Origin: Xanthomonas sp. DAR 80977
Lineage (GTDB): Bacteria > Pseudomonadota > Gammaproteobacteria > Xanthomonadales > Xanthomonadaceae
Direction: 5' to 3'
Assembly: GCF_041240605.1 (NCBI RefSeq)
Contig: NZ_CP162487.1
Location: forward strand, 4,595,001-4,659,000
Length of the DNA: 64,000 nucleotides
Made by a program: the position numbers and the translations under genes
In this document: positions 30,329-38,964 of the stretch, piece after piece
How positions within the stretch are numbered: position 1 is the first letter of the stretch
Layout: every line of letters begins with the position of its first letter
Notes under the pieces: generated by a model
What the model was told of the DNA's origin: nothing
The model's input: the letters and a program-made list of their open reading frames with translations, nothing else
The model's database searches: none

Positions 30329-31270
30329 CTAGGCGGCGGCGGCGCGCCGGCGCAGCGGATTGGCCTGGTTGTCGACGCCGTCCACCAGTTCGGTGAGGCG
30401 GAAATCGAAACGGATCTCGGCGTACGGCCCGGACAGGCCGTTGGCCTCGATGCCGGCCCGGTCGTTGCGCTCCACCAGGTCCGGCACCAGGCCGTCGCGG
30501 GTGGCGTAGGCGAAGTCGTCGTTGACCAGCGGATCGCCGGCGATGTTGATCTGGGTGGTCAGCTTGCGGTGGCCGTCGGCGCCGACGAAGAAGTGGATGT
30601 GGGCCGGGCGCTGGCCATGCCGGCCGAGCGCGAACAGCAGTTGCTCGGTCGGGCTGCCCGGCGGCACGCCGTAGCCCTTCGGCACGATGCTCTGGAAGCG
30701 GTAGCGGCCCTGCGCGTCGGCGACGATGGTGCGGCGCATGTTGAACGGCGCCTGCTTGCCGGTGGGGTCGAAGTGGGAATAGAACCCGCGGGTGTCGCAG
30801 TGCCACACCTCCACCGTCGCGCCGGGCAGCGGTTCGCCCCGCTCGCCGTACACGGTGCCGTGCATGACCAGCGGATGGCCGTTCTCGTCGCTGCCGTCGT
30901 CGAGGCGGGCGAAGCCGTGCGCCACCGGCGCGCCGGCCACGTACAGCGGCCCCTCGATGGTGCGCGGGGTCGGATTGGCGATGCCCAGTTCGGCGTCGAT
31001 GGCGTCCAGGCGCAGGTCCAGGAAGTGGTCCAGACCCAGCCCGGGCGAGATCAGCCCGGCCTGGCCGGCCGCGCCCAGGTCGTTGAACCAGGCGATCGCG
31101 GTCCAGTACTCGTCGGGCGTGACCTGCAGATCGTCGATGGCCTTGAACAGGTCCGACAGCACGCGATGCACGATCTGCTTCACCCGCGCATCGCCGGCCG
31201 CCTGGTCCAGGCCGCCGACCTTGCGCAGGAAATCCTGCACCTCCCGGGTCTCGAAGATCTTGACGCTCAT
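30329..31270 (-). CDS. catA: Catechol 1,2-dioxygenase
   Basis: Cleaves catechol between the hydroxyls to cis,cis-muconate. The 313-aa intradiol enzyme has an N-terminal helical dimerisation domain and iron ligands in GFYSHFD, VPKGYGVP and the RPAHIHFFV pair of His residues. The segment GATVEVWHCDTRGFYSHFD is diagnostic for the family. The ATG at 31270 begins MSVKIFETREVQDFLRKV. It lies 80 bp after catC; the order catB-catC-catA differs from the catBCA-benABCD islands of pseudomonads only by the added distal genes. Confidence 0.95.
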   Translation of the reverse strand: MSVKIFETREVQDFLRKVGGLDQAAGDARVKQIVHRVLSDLFKAIDDLQVTPDEYWTAIAWFNDLGAAGQAGLISPGLGLDHFLDLRLDAIDAELGIANPTPRTIEGPLYVAGAPVAHGFARLDDGSDENGHPLVMHGTVYGERGEPLPGATVEVWHCDTRGFYSHFDPTGKQAPFNMRRTIVADAQGRYRFQSIVPKGYGVPPGSPTEQLLFALGRHGQRPAHIHFFVGADGHRKLTTQINIAGDPLVNDDFAYATRDGLVPDLVERNDRAGIEANGLSGPYAEIRFDFRLTELVDGVDNQANPLRRRAAAA

Positions 31271-31350
31271 CGTGGTGTTCCTTCTCTGCTCATGGTTGCG
31301 TTGGCTGCCTTGAGACGTTCCCCTCCCGAGGACACGCCCGTGGTCCGGGT

Positions 31351-31641
31351 CTAGCGATCGTCCGGGTACAGCGAGGACGGATGTCGGCACAGCGGCATGA
31401 CCGCGATGCGCATGTAGGGGAACAGCGGCAGCGACAGCAGCAGCGCGTGCAGTTCCGCGTTGTCGGCCACGTCGAACACGCTGACGTTGGCGTACTGCCC
31501 GACCACCCGCCAGATGTGGCGCCACTGGCCGCTGCGCTGCAGTTCCTGGAAGCGCGCCTTCTCCTGTTCCTTGAGCTGCGCGGCCCGCTCCGGCGGCATG
31601 TCGCCCGGCAGGTTCACTTCCATGCTGACGTGGAACAACAT
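31351..31641 (-). CDS. catC: Muconolactone delta-isomerase
   Basis: Isomerises muconolactone to 3-oxoadipate enol-lactone. The 96-aa product (MLFHVSMEVNLPGDMPPE ...) has the standard length and the C-terminal LPLFPYMRIAVMPLCRHPSSL. Two in-frame ATGs are close together; I chose the one at 31641 because GGAGGA lies at the right distance (6 nt) before it, while the upstream ATG at 31647 is only one base from that sequence. The catB stop codon (31644-31646) lies just upstream of the start. Confidence 0.94.
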   Translation of the reverse strand: MLFHVSMEVNLPGDMPPERAAQLKEQEKARFQELQRSGQWRHIWRVVGQYANVSVFDVADNAELHALLLSLPLFPYMRIAVMPLCRHPSSLYPDDR

Positions 31642-31643
31642 GC

Positions 31644-32828
31644 TCATTCCTCCATGCCGGCGGCGGCCGGCACCATGACGCGGCGGCGATCGCGGCGGAA
31701 CGCGTCCACCCGCGCCTCGTCCAGGGCGATGCCCAGGCCCGGCCCGCGCGGCAGCTGCAGGTGGAAATCCTCGTAGCGCAGCGGCTCGGCGAGGATGTCC
31801 TCGGTCAGCAGCAAGGGACCGAACAGTTCGGTGCCCCACTGCAGGTTGGCGAAGGTGGCGAAGGCGTGGGCCGAGGCGATGCTGCCGATCGCCCCTTCCA
31901 GCATCGTCCCGCCGTACAGCCCGATCCCGGCGGCGTCGGCGATCGCGGCGACCTTCTGCGCGGCGAACAGGCCGCCGGATTGCTCGATCTTCACCGCGAA
32001 CACGTCGGCGGCGCCGCGCCGCGCCGCCTCGAAGGCGCTGTCCGGACCGCTCAGCATCTCGTCGGCCATCAACGCGATCGGAAAGCGGCGCATCAGCCGT
32101 TTCATCGCCGCCAGCGACGCCACCGGCTGCTCGGCCAGTTCGCAGCCGGCGTCGGCCAGCGCCGGCAAGGCGCGCACCGCCTCGGCCTCGCTCCAGGCCA
32201 TGTTGACGTCCACGCGCACCGCCGCGCGCGCGCCCAGCGCGCGCTTGATCGCGGCCACATGCGCCACGTCCTCGGCGACCGTGCGCGTGCCGATCTTCAG
32301 CTTGAACACGTTGTGCCTGCGCGCGGCGAGCATGCGCTCGGCCTCGGCGATGTCGCGCGCGGTGTCGCCGGAGGCCAGCGTCCACGCCACCGGCAGGCGC
32401 TCGCGCAGGCGCCCGCCCAGCAGTTCGGACACCGGCAGCCCGACGCGCTTGCCGTGCGCGTCCAGCAGCGCGGTCTCGATCGCGCACTTGGCGAAATGGT
32501 TGCCCTTGACCAGGCCGCCGACGCGTTGCATCAGCGCCTGCACCGCGCTCGCGCCGGCGCCGACGAGTACCGGCGCGATGTAGCGGTCGATCGCCAGCTG
32601 CATGCCTTCCGGGCTCTCCGCGCCATAGGCCAGCCCGGCGATGGTGGTGCCCTCGCCCAGCCCGACGATGCCGTCGCTGCAGTGCACGCGCACCAGCATC
32701 AGGGTCTGCCCGCGCATCGTCGCCACCGACAGGCGGTGCGGGCGGATCGTGGGCAGGTCGAGCAGCAGCGTTTCGACGCGTTCGATGCGCGGCGCGGTGG
32801 ACGGGAGCGTGGCGTGGGTGGCGTGCAT
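31644..32828 (-). CDS. catB: Muconate cycloisomerase
   Basis: Converts cis,cis-muconate to muconolactone. The 394-aa product is an enolase-superfamily enzyme with an N-terminal capping domain and a TIM barrel. It carries FKLKIGTRT with the catalytic KxK Lys pair, the metal-binding VRVDVNMAW and ADEMLSG segments, and VFAVKIEQSGG. I chose the ATG at 32828; the 29 extra residues of a longer reading are not plausible. First gene of the cluster, 163 bp from the divergent LysR gene, with which it shares an operator region. Confidence 0.95.
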   Translation of the reverse strand: MHATHATLPSTAPRIERVETLLLDLPTIRPHRLSVATMRGQTLMLVRVHCSDGIVGLGEGTTIAGLAYGAESPEGMQLAIDRYIAPVLVGAGASAVQALMQRVGGLVKGNHFAKCAIETALLDAHGKRVGLPVSELLGGRLRERLPVAWTLASGDTARDIAEAERMLAARRHNVFKLKIGTRTVAEDVAHVAAIKRALGARAAVRVDVNMAWSEAEAVRALPALADAGCELAEQPVASLAAMKRLMRRFPIALMADEMLSGPDSAFEAARRGAADVFAVKIEQSGGLFAAQKVAAIADAAGIGLYGGTMLEGAIGSIASAHAFATFANLQWGTELFGPLLLTEDILAEPLRYEDFHLQLPRGPGLGIALDEARVDAFRRDRRRVMVPAAAGMEE

Positions 32829-32887
32829 GGCGCCGATTCTTGGCCCGCGGCGGCCGCGCCGTCCAAGACTGAATGCGTCACCCTTCC

Positions 32888-32902
32888 ATACCTTCAGGCT
32901 AT
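32888..32902. promoter_or_regulatory. Candidate BenM/CatM-type LysR operator
   Basis: ATAC-N7-CTAT (32888-32902) matches the BenM/CatM recognition site ATAC-N7-GTAT with one mismatch and contains the generic LysR T-N11-A pattern (T at 32889, A at 32901). It lies 60 bp upstream of the catB start and 90 bp upstream of the divergent LysR gene, where an activator of the catechol operon would bind. Confidence 0.5.
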
Positions 32903-32991
32903 AGTAGGCCCGCAAATGCCGGTTTCATTCGGATGCTGCAGCACAGCATGCCCTGAACGGCATATTCACTTTCCTCCTGGCGACCGCCTCC

Positions 32992-33921
32992 ATGGACCTG
33001 CGCCAACTGCGCTATTTCGTCGCCGTCGCCCGCGAGCGCAACTTCACCCGCGCCGCGGAAACCCTGCACATGGCGCAGCCGCCGCTGAGCCGGCAGATCC
33101 AGCAGATCGAGCAGCAACTGGGCGTGCCGCTGCTGGTGCGGCGCAGCCGGCCGCTGCGGCTGACCGATGCCGGGCGCCTGTTCTACGAGGAAGCGCTGCA
33201 GGTACTCGGGCGGGTCGAGCAGATGACCGAGGCCGCGCGCCGGATCGGCCGCAGCGAGCGCCGCGTGGCCTCGATCGGCTTCGTCGCCTCCACCCTGTAC
33301 GGCGGCCTGCCCACGGTGGTGCGGCGCCTGCGCCAGGTGCGTCCTGACCTGGAGGTGCGCCTGGTCGAGCTGATGTCCAGCCAGCAGGTGGAAGCGCTGA
33401 AGGAAGGCCGCATCGACCTGGGCTTCGGCCGCGTGCGCAGCAGCGACCAGCATGTCGAGCGCCTGGTGCTGCGCGAGGAACGCCTGGTGGCCGCGATCCC
33501 GATCGCGCACCCGCTGGCCGCGCAGGACACGCCGCTGCCGCCGGCCGCGCTGGCCGGGCAACGCCTGCTGCTGTATCCCAACCATCCGCGCCCCAGCTTC
33601 GCCGACCAGGTGCTGTCGCTGCTGCAGGACCACGGCGTGCACCCCAGCGAACTGCAGGAAGTGCGCGAACTGCAGACCGCGCTGGGCCTGGTCGCCGCCG
33701 AGAGCGGCATCTGCCTGATTCCGGCATCGGCGCGGTTCATGCGCAACGACCTGCGCTACCGGCTGATCGACGACGAACACGCGACCTCGCCGATCATCAT
33801 GAGCTATCGCCGCAACGACGATTCCGGCCTGGTGGAACTGACCAAGCAGCTGATCCGCGACATGTACGCCGAACATCCGCCGTGGCTGGACATCTCCTAC
33901 AACCGCTGGCACGCGCCCTGA
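32992..33921 (+). CDS. LysR-type regulator of benzoate/catechol degradation
   Basis: The 309-aa product has an N-terminal winged helix (MDLRQLRYFVAVARERNFTRAAETLHMAQPPLSRQIQQIE) and a LysR effector domain. The sequence resembles CatR, CatM and BenM, whose effectors are cis,cis-muconate and benzoate. It is divergent from catB, the expected place for a regulator activated by muconate, and the intergenic region has a matching operator. The single regulator may cover the entire cluster. Which effector it senses cannot be told from the sequence. Confidence 0.9.
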   Translation: MDLRQLRYFVAVARERNFTRAAETLHMAQPPLSRQIQQIEQQLGVPLLVRRSRPLRLTDAGRLFYEEALQVLGRVEQMTEAARRIGRSERRVASIGFVASTLYGGLPTVVRRLRQVRPDLEVRLVELMSSQQVEALKEGRIDLGFGRVRSSDQHVERLVLREERLVAAIPIAHPLAAQDTPLPPAALAGQRLLLYPNHPRPSFADQVLSLLQDHGVHPSELQEVRELQTALGLVAAESGICLIPASARFMRNDLRYRLIDDEHATSPIIMSYRRNDDSGLVELTKQLIRDMYAEHPPWLDISYNRWHAP

Positions 33922-34025
33922 CGCGCCATCCCCACCGAGCCGCCGCGGCGCATCCGGCATACACTTGCGCCCCGCGTCCGCCGGCCCGCGCCGGTACGCG
34001 CCGCCCCCTCGCCCAAGCCGACGCC

Positions 34026-34592
34026 ATGGACTCCACGATTTCCGCTGCCGCCCCCGACCCGATCGCATTGACCCGGCAATGGCTGGAACGCGCGGTGATC
34101 GGCCTGAACCTGTGCCCGTTCGCCAAGGCGGTGCACGTCAAGCAGCAGATCCGCTACGTGCTCAGCGACGCGACCACGCCCGAGGCCTTGCTGGAAGAGT
34201 TGAGCGAGGAACTGCTGTTGCTGCGCGACACCCCGGCCGAGCAGATCGACACCACGTTGATCGTGCATCCGCAGGTGCTGGAGGATTTTCTCGACTACAA
34301 CGATTTCCTGGACAACGCCGACGCGGCGGTGGACGCGCTGGACCTGCACGGCGTCCTGCAGGTGGCCAGCTTCCATCCGCACTACCAGTTCGCCGGCACC
34401 GCGCCGGACGACATCGGCAACTACACCAACCGCGCGCCCTTCCCCACCCTTCACCTGCTGCGCGAGGACAGCGTCGAACGCGCGGTGGCCGCGTTCCCGG
34501 ACGCGGACGTGATCGTGGAGCGCAATCTGCAGACCTTGGAGAAGCTGGGACTGGATGGCTGGAAGCGCTTGTTCGAGAGCCGGGATTCGTGA
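34026..34592 (+). CDS. DUF1415 family protein
   Basis: The 188-aa product has the DUF1415 pattern: ALTRQWLERAVIGLNLCPFAKAV near the N-terminus and GVLQVASFHPHYQFAG in the middle, with a C-terminal segment LQTLEKLGLDGW. Function unknown; a conserved Cys (NLCPFA) and His pair (FHPHY) suggest metal or thiol chemistry, but this is speculation. The stop codon (34590-34592) and last residues ESRDS are supplied by a GGGATTCG repeat that follows, so the natural C-terminus may have been altered by the repeat. Confidence 0.8.
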   Translation: MDSTISAAAPDPIALTRQWLERAVIGLNLCPFAKAVHVKQQIRYVLSDATTPEALLEELSEELLLLRDTPAEQIDTTLIVHPQVLEDFLDYNDFLDNADAAVDALDLHGVLQVASFHPHYQFAGTAPDDIGNYTNRAPFPTLHLLREDSVERAVAAFPDADVIVERNLQTLEKLGLDGWKRLFESRDS

Positions 34593-34700
34593 TTCGTGAT
34601 TCGGGATTCGGGATTCGGGATTGGTAACAGCGTAAGCGGCAGCGCACAGCCACCGCTCTTGCGAATCCCGAATCCCTAATCCCTAATCCCCACTCCCGGC
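34581..34700. repeat. GGGATTCG-type inverted repeat element overlapping two gene ends
   Basis: Five GATTCGGG/GTGATTC units (34581-34622) face GCGAATCCCGAATCCCTAAT and CCCTAATCCCCACTCCCGG (34661-34699). The inner part shares CCACCGCTCTTGCGAATCCC with the element between atpA and atpG. It supplies the stop codon of the DUF1415 gene and reaches into the last codons of the convergent pseudouridine synthase gene. Confidence 0.8.
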
Positions 34701-35399
34701 CCCAAACACCTCCGCCAGATCCGCCGCGTCCAGCGCGCGCCATTTCCCGGCGGGCAGCGCCTCCTCCAGCGCGAAGCCGCCGATGCGGCTGCGGTGCAGC
34801 GCGACCACGTGGTTGCCGACCGCGGCGAACATGCGCCGCGCCTGGTGGTAGCGGCCTTCGTACAGGGTGACGCGCGCCTGGCGCGGACCCAGCACTTCCA
34901 ATTGCACCGGCAGCAGCGGCGTGGTCTCGCCGTCCAGCAGCAACGTGCCGCTGGCGAACTGCGCCGCCTCGTCGCCGCGCAGGTCCTCGGCCAGGGTCGC
35001 TTCGTAGACCTTGGCCAGCTGCGATTTCGGCGAGACGATGCGGTGCAGCAGCGCGCCGTCGTCGGTCATCAGCAGCAGGCCGCTGGTGTCGCGATCCAAG
35101 CGCCCGACCGTGGACAGCAGCGGCGAACGCAGGCGAAATCGCGGCGGCAGCAGGTCGTAGACGATGCGTCCCGGGTCCTTGGTCGAGCAGGTGTAGCCGA
35201 TCGGCTTGTGCAGCGCCAGGATCAGCCCCGGCGCCGGGTCCAGCGCCTCGCCGTCGACCCGGATCGCCGCATGCGCGACCTGGTCGTCGGCGTACAGCAC
35301 CTCGCCGTCGGCATCGGTGATGCGGCCTTCGCGGAACATCAGCGCGACCTGCTTGCGGCTGCCGTAGCCCAGGTTGGCCAGGTGCTTGACCAGCTTCAC
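34683..35399 (-). CDS. rsuA: Small-subunit rRNA pseudouridine synthase, RsuA family
   Basis: Predicted to isomerise a uridine in 16S rRNA (U516 in E. coli). The 238-aa product has an N-terminal S4-like domain (VKLVKHLANLGYGSRKQVALMFREGRI) and the catalytic Asp segment VGRLDRDTSGLLLMT, then KVYEATLAE and GRYHQARRMFAAVGNHV. The GTG at 35399 overlaps the rsmC stop codon by 4 bp, so translation is coupled. Another RluB/RluE-type specificity cannot be excluded. The stop codon lies in a repeat element. Confidence 0.85.
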   Translation of the reverse strand: MKLVKHLANLGYGSRKQVALMFREGRITDADGEVLYADDQVAHAAIRVDGEALDPAPGLILALHKPIGYTCSTKDPGRIVYDLLPPRFRLRSPLLSTVGRLDRDTSGLLLMTDDGALLHRIVSPKSQLAKVYEATLAEDLRGDEAAQFASGTLLLDGETTPLLPVQLEVLGPRQARVTLYEGRYHQARRMFAAVGNHVVALHRSRIGGFALEEALPAGKWRALDAADLAEVFGAGSGD

Positions 35400-36469
35400 C
35401 GGCGCACCGTGGCGCGCGCGCGGACCGCCAGGATCAGCTTGAAGCCGTCGCGGGTGGCGATCACCGAGGTCTCGCCGAAGCTGGCATCGAGCACCGCCTC
35501 GTAGGGCAGGTGCCGGTTGGCGACCAGATACAGCTTGCCGCCGGGCTTGAGCGCCTGCGCGGCCACGGCGATGAAGCGGCGGCCGATGTCCGGGCGCTCC
35601 ATGCGCCCGGGCGCGTGGAATGGCGGATTGCTGACGATGAAGTCGTACTGCGCCGGCAGCCCGGTAGTCACGTCGTGCCAGTGGTAGCCGAGCTCCACCG
35701 CGGCCGGCGCCTGCGTCAGGTTCGCCCGGGCCAGCGCCAGCGCGCGCGCATCGGCCTCGAACAGGTCCAGCGCGGCGATCTTCGGGCAACGCGCCAGCAA
35801 TTCCGCCGACAGATAGCCGTAGCCGGCGCCCAGGTCGGCGCCGCGACCGGCCAGGTCGGCCGGCAGGTGCTCGGCCAGCAGCGCCGAGGCCGGATCGATG
35901 CGGTCCCAGGCGAACACGCCGGGACGGCTGCGGAAGCGCCCGTCCAGGATCGGCCGCGGCGCGTCCAGCTTCGCCCAGCGCTGCTGCAGCGCGGCGTCGT
36001 GGCCGCCGTGCAGCGGCGCGGTCCAGTACACGCGGCAATGGTGCTTGGTCAGCTTGCCGCCCAGGCCGGCCAGTTGCTGCAGGTCGTCCTCGCCGGAGCG
36101 GGCGCCCTCGTTGTTGGACTGGCAGGCGACCACGATGCCGCCCGGCGCGGCCAGCGCCACCGCGCGCGCCAGCAGCGCCCGCGCCTCGTCGCGCTGCCGC
36201 GGCGGCAGCACCAGCACCAGCGCATAGCCGCCGGCATCGTCGTGGTCGGCGGCATCCTCGGCGCGGACCTGCCAGCCGCCCTGCTGCAGGGCGGTCGCGA
36301 ACGGGCGGTAGCCCTGCTCGCAGACCAGTTGCGCCGGCTGCGCGTGCTGGCGCAGCGCCCAGCCGTCGCGCGCGCGCAGGAACAGCACCTTGCCGGCCGG
36401 CCAGCGCAGCGCGCCCTGGGCGAACGGCAGGAACAGGGTGTCGAGGGGAGCGTCTTGCAGAGCCGGCAT
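35396..36469 (-). CDS. rsmC: rRNA small-subunit methyltransferase, RsmC/RlmG type
   Basis: A class I SAM-dependent guanine N2-methyltransferase. The 357-aa product has a diverged N-terminal half and a catalytic C-terminal half with the SAM-binding GADLGAGYGYLSAELL, DLFEADARALALARANL, and the catalytic NPPF in FIVSNPPFHAPGRMERPDIG. The exact rRNA target (G1207 of 16S, as for RsmC) is inferred from length and the coupled rsuA gene. I chose the ATG at 36469; an ATG at 36499 with a weak GGTAG upstream is possible. Confidence 0.8.
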   Translation of the reverse strand: MPALQDAPLDTLFLPFAQGALRWPAGKVLFLRARDGWALRQHAQPAQLVCEQGYRPFATALQQGGWQVRAEDAADHDDAGGYALVLVLPPRQRDEARALLARAVALAAPGGIVVACQSNNEGARSGEDDLQQLAGLGGKLTKHHCRVYWTAPLHGGHDAALQQRWAKLDAPRPILDGRFRSRPGVFAWDRIDPASALLAEHLPADLAGRGADLGAGYGYLSAELLARCPKIAALDLFEADARALALARANLTQAPAAVELGYHWHDVTTGLPAQYDFIVSNPPFHAPGRMERPDIGRRFIAVAAQALKPGGKLYLVANRHLPYEAVLDASFGETSVIATRDGFKLILAVRARATVRR

Positions 36470-36612
36470 CGGGATCGGGTTCGGACAGGGAACGCGCATT
36501 CTACCGGCAGCCCGGCGCCTGCCCGGTTTTGCGCCAAGTGAACGCATCATTGATGCAATGGCAACATCGCCGCGCCTAGGCTGCAAGTCACCCCGAACGG
36601 ATGGAGAGGCAT

Positions 36613-36876
36613 ATGCGCGCAGTGTTCATCGGTGGCGTCGTCGACAACAGCGAAGTGGACCTGGAAGGCAGCCAACCGCCGCTGCACTACCCGGAAAACA
36701 CCGGCACCGGACGCCCGCGCTACCGCCTGCACCAGCGCGGCGCACGCGACGACGGCAGCGTGGTCTATGCGGTATATGCCGCCCCCGAACTCGGCGACAC
36801 CGAGGTGGAGCGCGTGGTCAGCGAGCGCGGCTATGCGCGCCGCTTCGGCGTGGAGCCGGCGCCGGTGGAGCATTGA
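36613..36876 (+). CDS. Small conserved hypothetical protein
   Basis: The 87-aa product (MRAVFIGGVVDNSEVDLEG ...) is hydrophilic and alternates short strands with polar loops; no catalytic motif or membrane segment is visible. The start at 36613 is preferred over 36601 because GGAGAGG (36603-36609), which lies inside the longer reading, sits at ribosome-binding distance from it. Translation is divergent from rsmC. Followed by REP repeats. Family not recognised. Confidence 0.6.
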   Translation: MRAVFIGGVVDNSEVDLEGSQPPLHYPENTGTGRPRYRLHQRGARDDGSVVYAVYAAPELGDTEVERVVSERGYARRFGVEPAPVEH

Positions 36877-36979
36877 GCGAACATTGAGCGAAGCGGAGGC
36901 TGCGGATCGATCGCCGCAGTTCTCCAGCTACCGAGCTGCGTCTTCGATCCAACTGCAAACTTCTGCAACTACAAACTTC

Positions 36980-37079
36980 TGTAGGAGCGACCTTCTGTAG
37001 GAGCGACCTTCTGTAGGAGCGACTTCAGTCGCGACGGGCGTTACCGATAAAGCCCGTCGCGACTGAAGTCGCTCCTACA
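36980..37079. repeat. REP palindrome with two partial copies
   Basis: Two 16-bp partial copies (CTGTAGGAGCGACCTT from 36979 and from 36995) precede a full inverted copy, TGTAGGAGCGACTTCAGTCG to CGACTGAAGTCGCTCCTACA (37012-37079). The tandem partial copies suggest replication slippage or repeated end-insertion. The whole lies between the small protein gene and the sugar dehydrogenase gene. Confidence 0.88.
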
Positions 37080-37165
37080 TGCATTTACATGCATTACGCA
37101 TTGCGTTCATGCATTGCGTGCGATGAAAGCGCCGGGCGCAGCGCAGCATCCCCGGCCGCTTCCGG

Positions 37166-38500
<1,335 letters not shown>

Positions 38501-38607
38501 CGCTGCTCAGCTCTCCATGGTGTCGACAGGACCACCGATGATGCACAGCGCGCGCTCGGCAAACGTGAAATAGATGTCAAATGCCGCGATGCGCAGGCAC
38601 GCGGCGG

Positions 38608-38898
38608 TCACGAGGTCGGTACCAGCGGCTGGACCTCGCGGATCCGGTCCAGCCACACGTAGTGCTGCTGCTCGGGATGCAGCAGATCGTCCAGCCGCAC
38701 CACGCCGTTGATGCCCTCGCGCTCCTCGCGGTCGCGAAAGGTCTGCAAGGTCGGCCGGATCGAGACGGTGCCGCTGACCTGGCTGCCGTCGTCCAGCCGC
38801 ACCAGCACCTGCGCCAGTTCCGGCAACTGCGGCAGCCACGCCTGCAGCGCGGCGATGGCGTCGGGATCGGTATGCACCACGTCGGCGTACTTGGTCAT
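38608..38898 (-). CDS. Small conserved protein, probably DUF3247 family
   Basis: The 96-aa product (MTKYADVVHTDPDAIAALQAWLPQLPE ...) has a short beta-rich core (VLVRLDDGSQVSGTVSIRPT) and a C-terminal YVWLDRIREVQPL, a pattern I associate with the small Xanthomonadaceae DUF3247 family; the number is from memory. AGGAGA precedes the ATG at 38898, so the gene is probably real. It lies between the dehydrogenase and sensor kinase genes on the same strand. Function unknown. Confidence 0.65.
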   Translation of the reverse strand: MTKYADVVHTDPDAIAALQAWLPQLPELAQVLVRLDDGSQVSGTVSIRPTLQTFRDREEREGINGVVRLDDLLHPEQQHYVWLDRIREVQPLVPTS

Positions 38899-38964
38899 GC
38901 GCGTCTCCTGCGGGGGAATCTGCGCACGCTAGCGGCAACGGCGTGAAAAACCGGGAAAATCCCG

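Noticed and set aside
34683-36038. A fused pseudouridine synthase/methyltransferase open frame
   Set aside because: The upstream half is a wrong-frame reading of rsmC; a GTG at 35399 overlapping the rsmC stop explains both genes.
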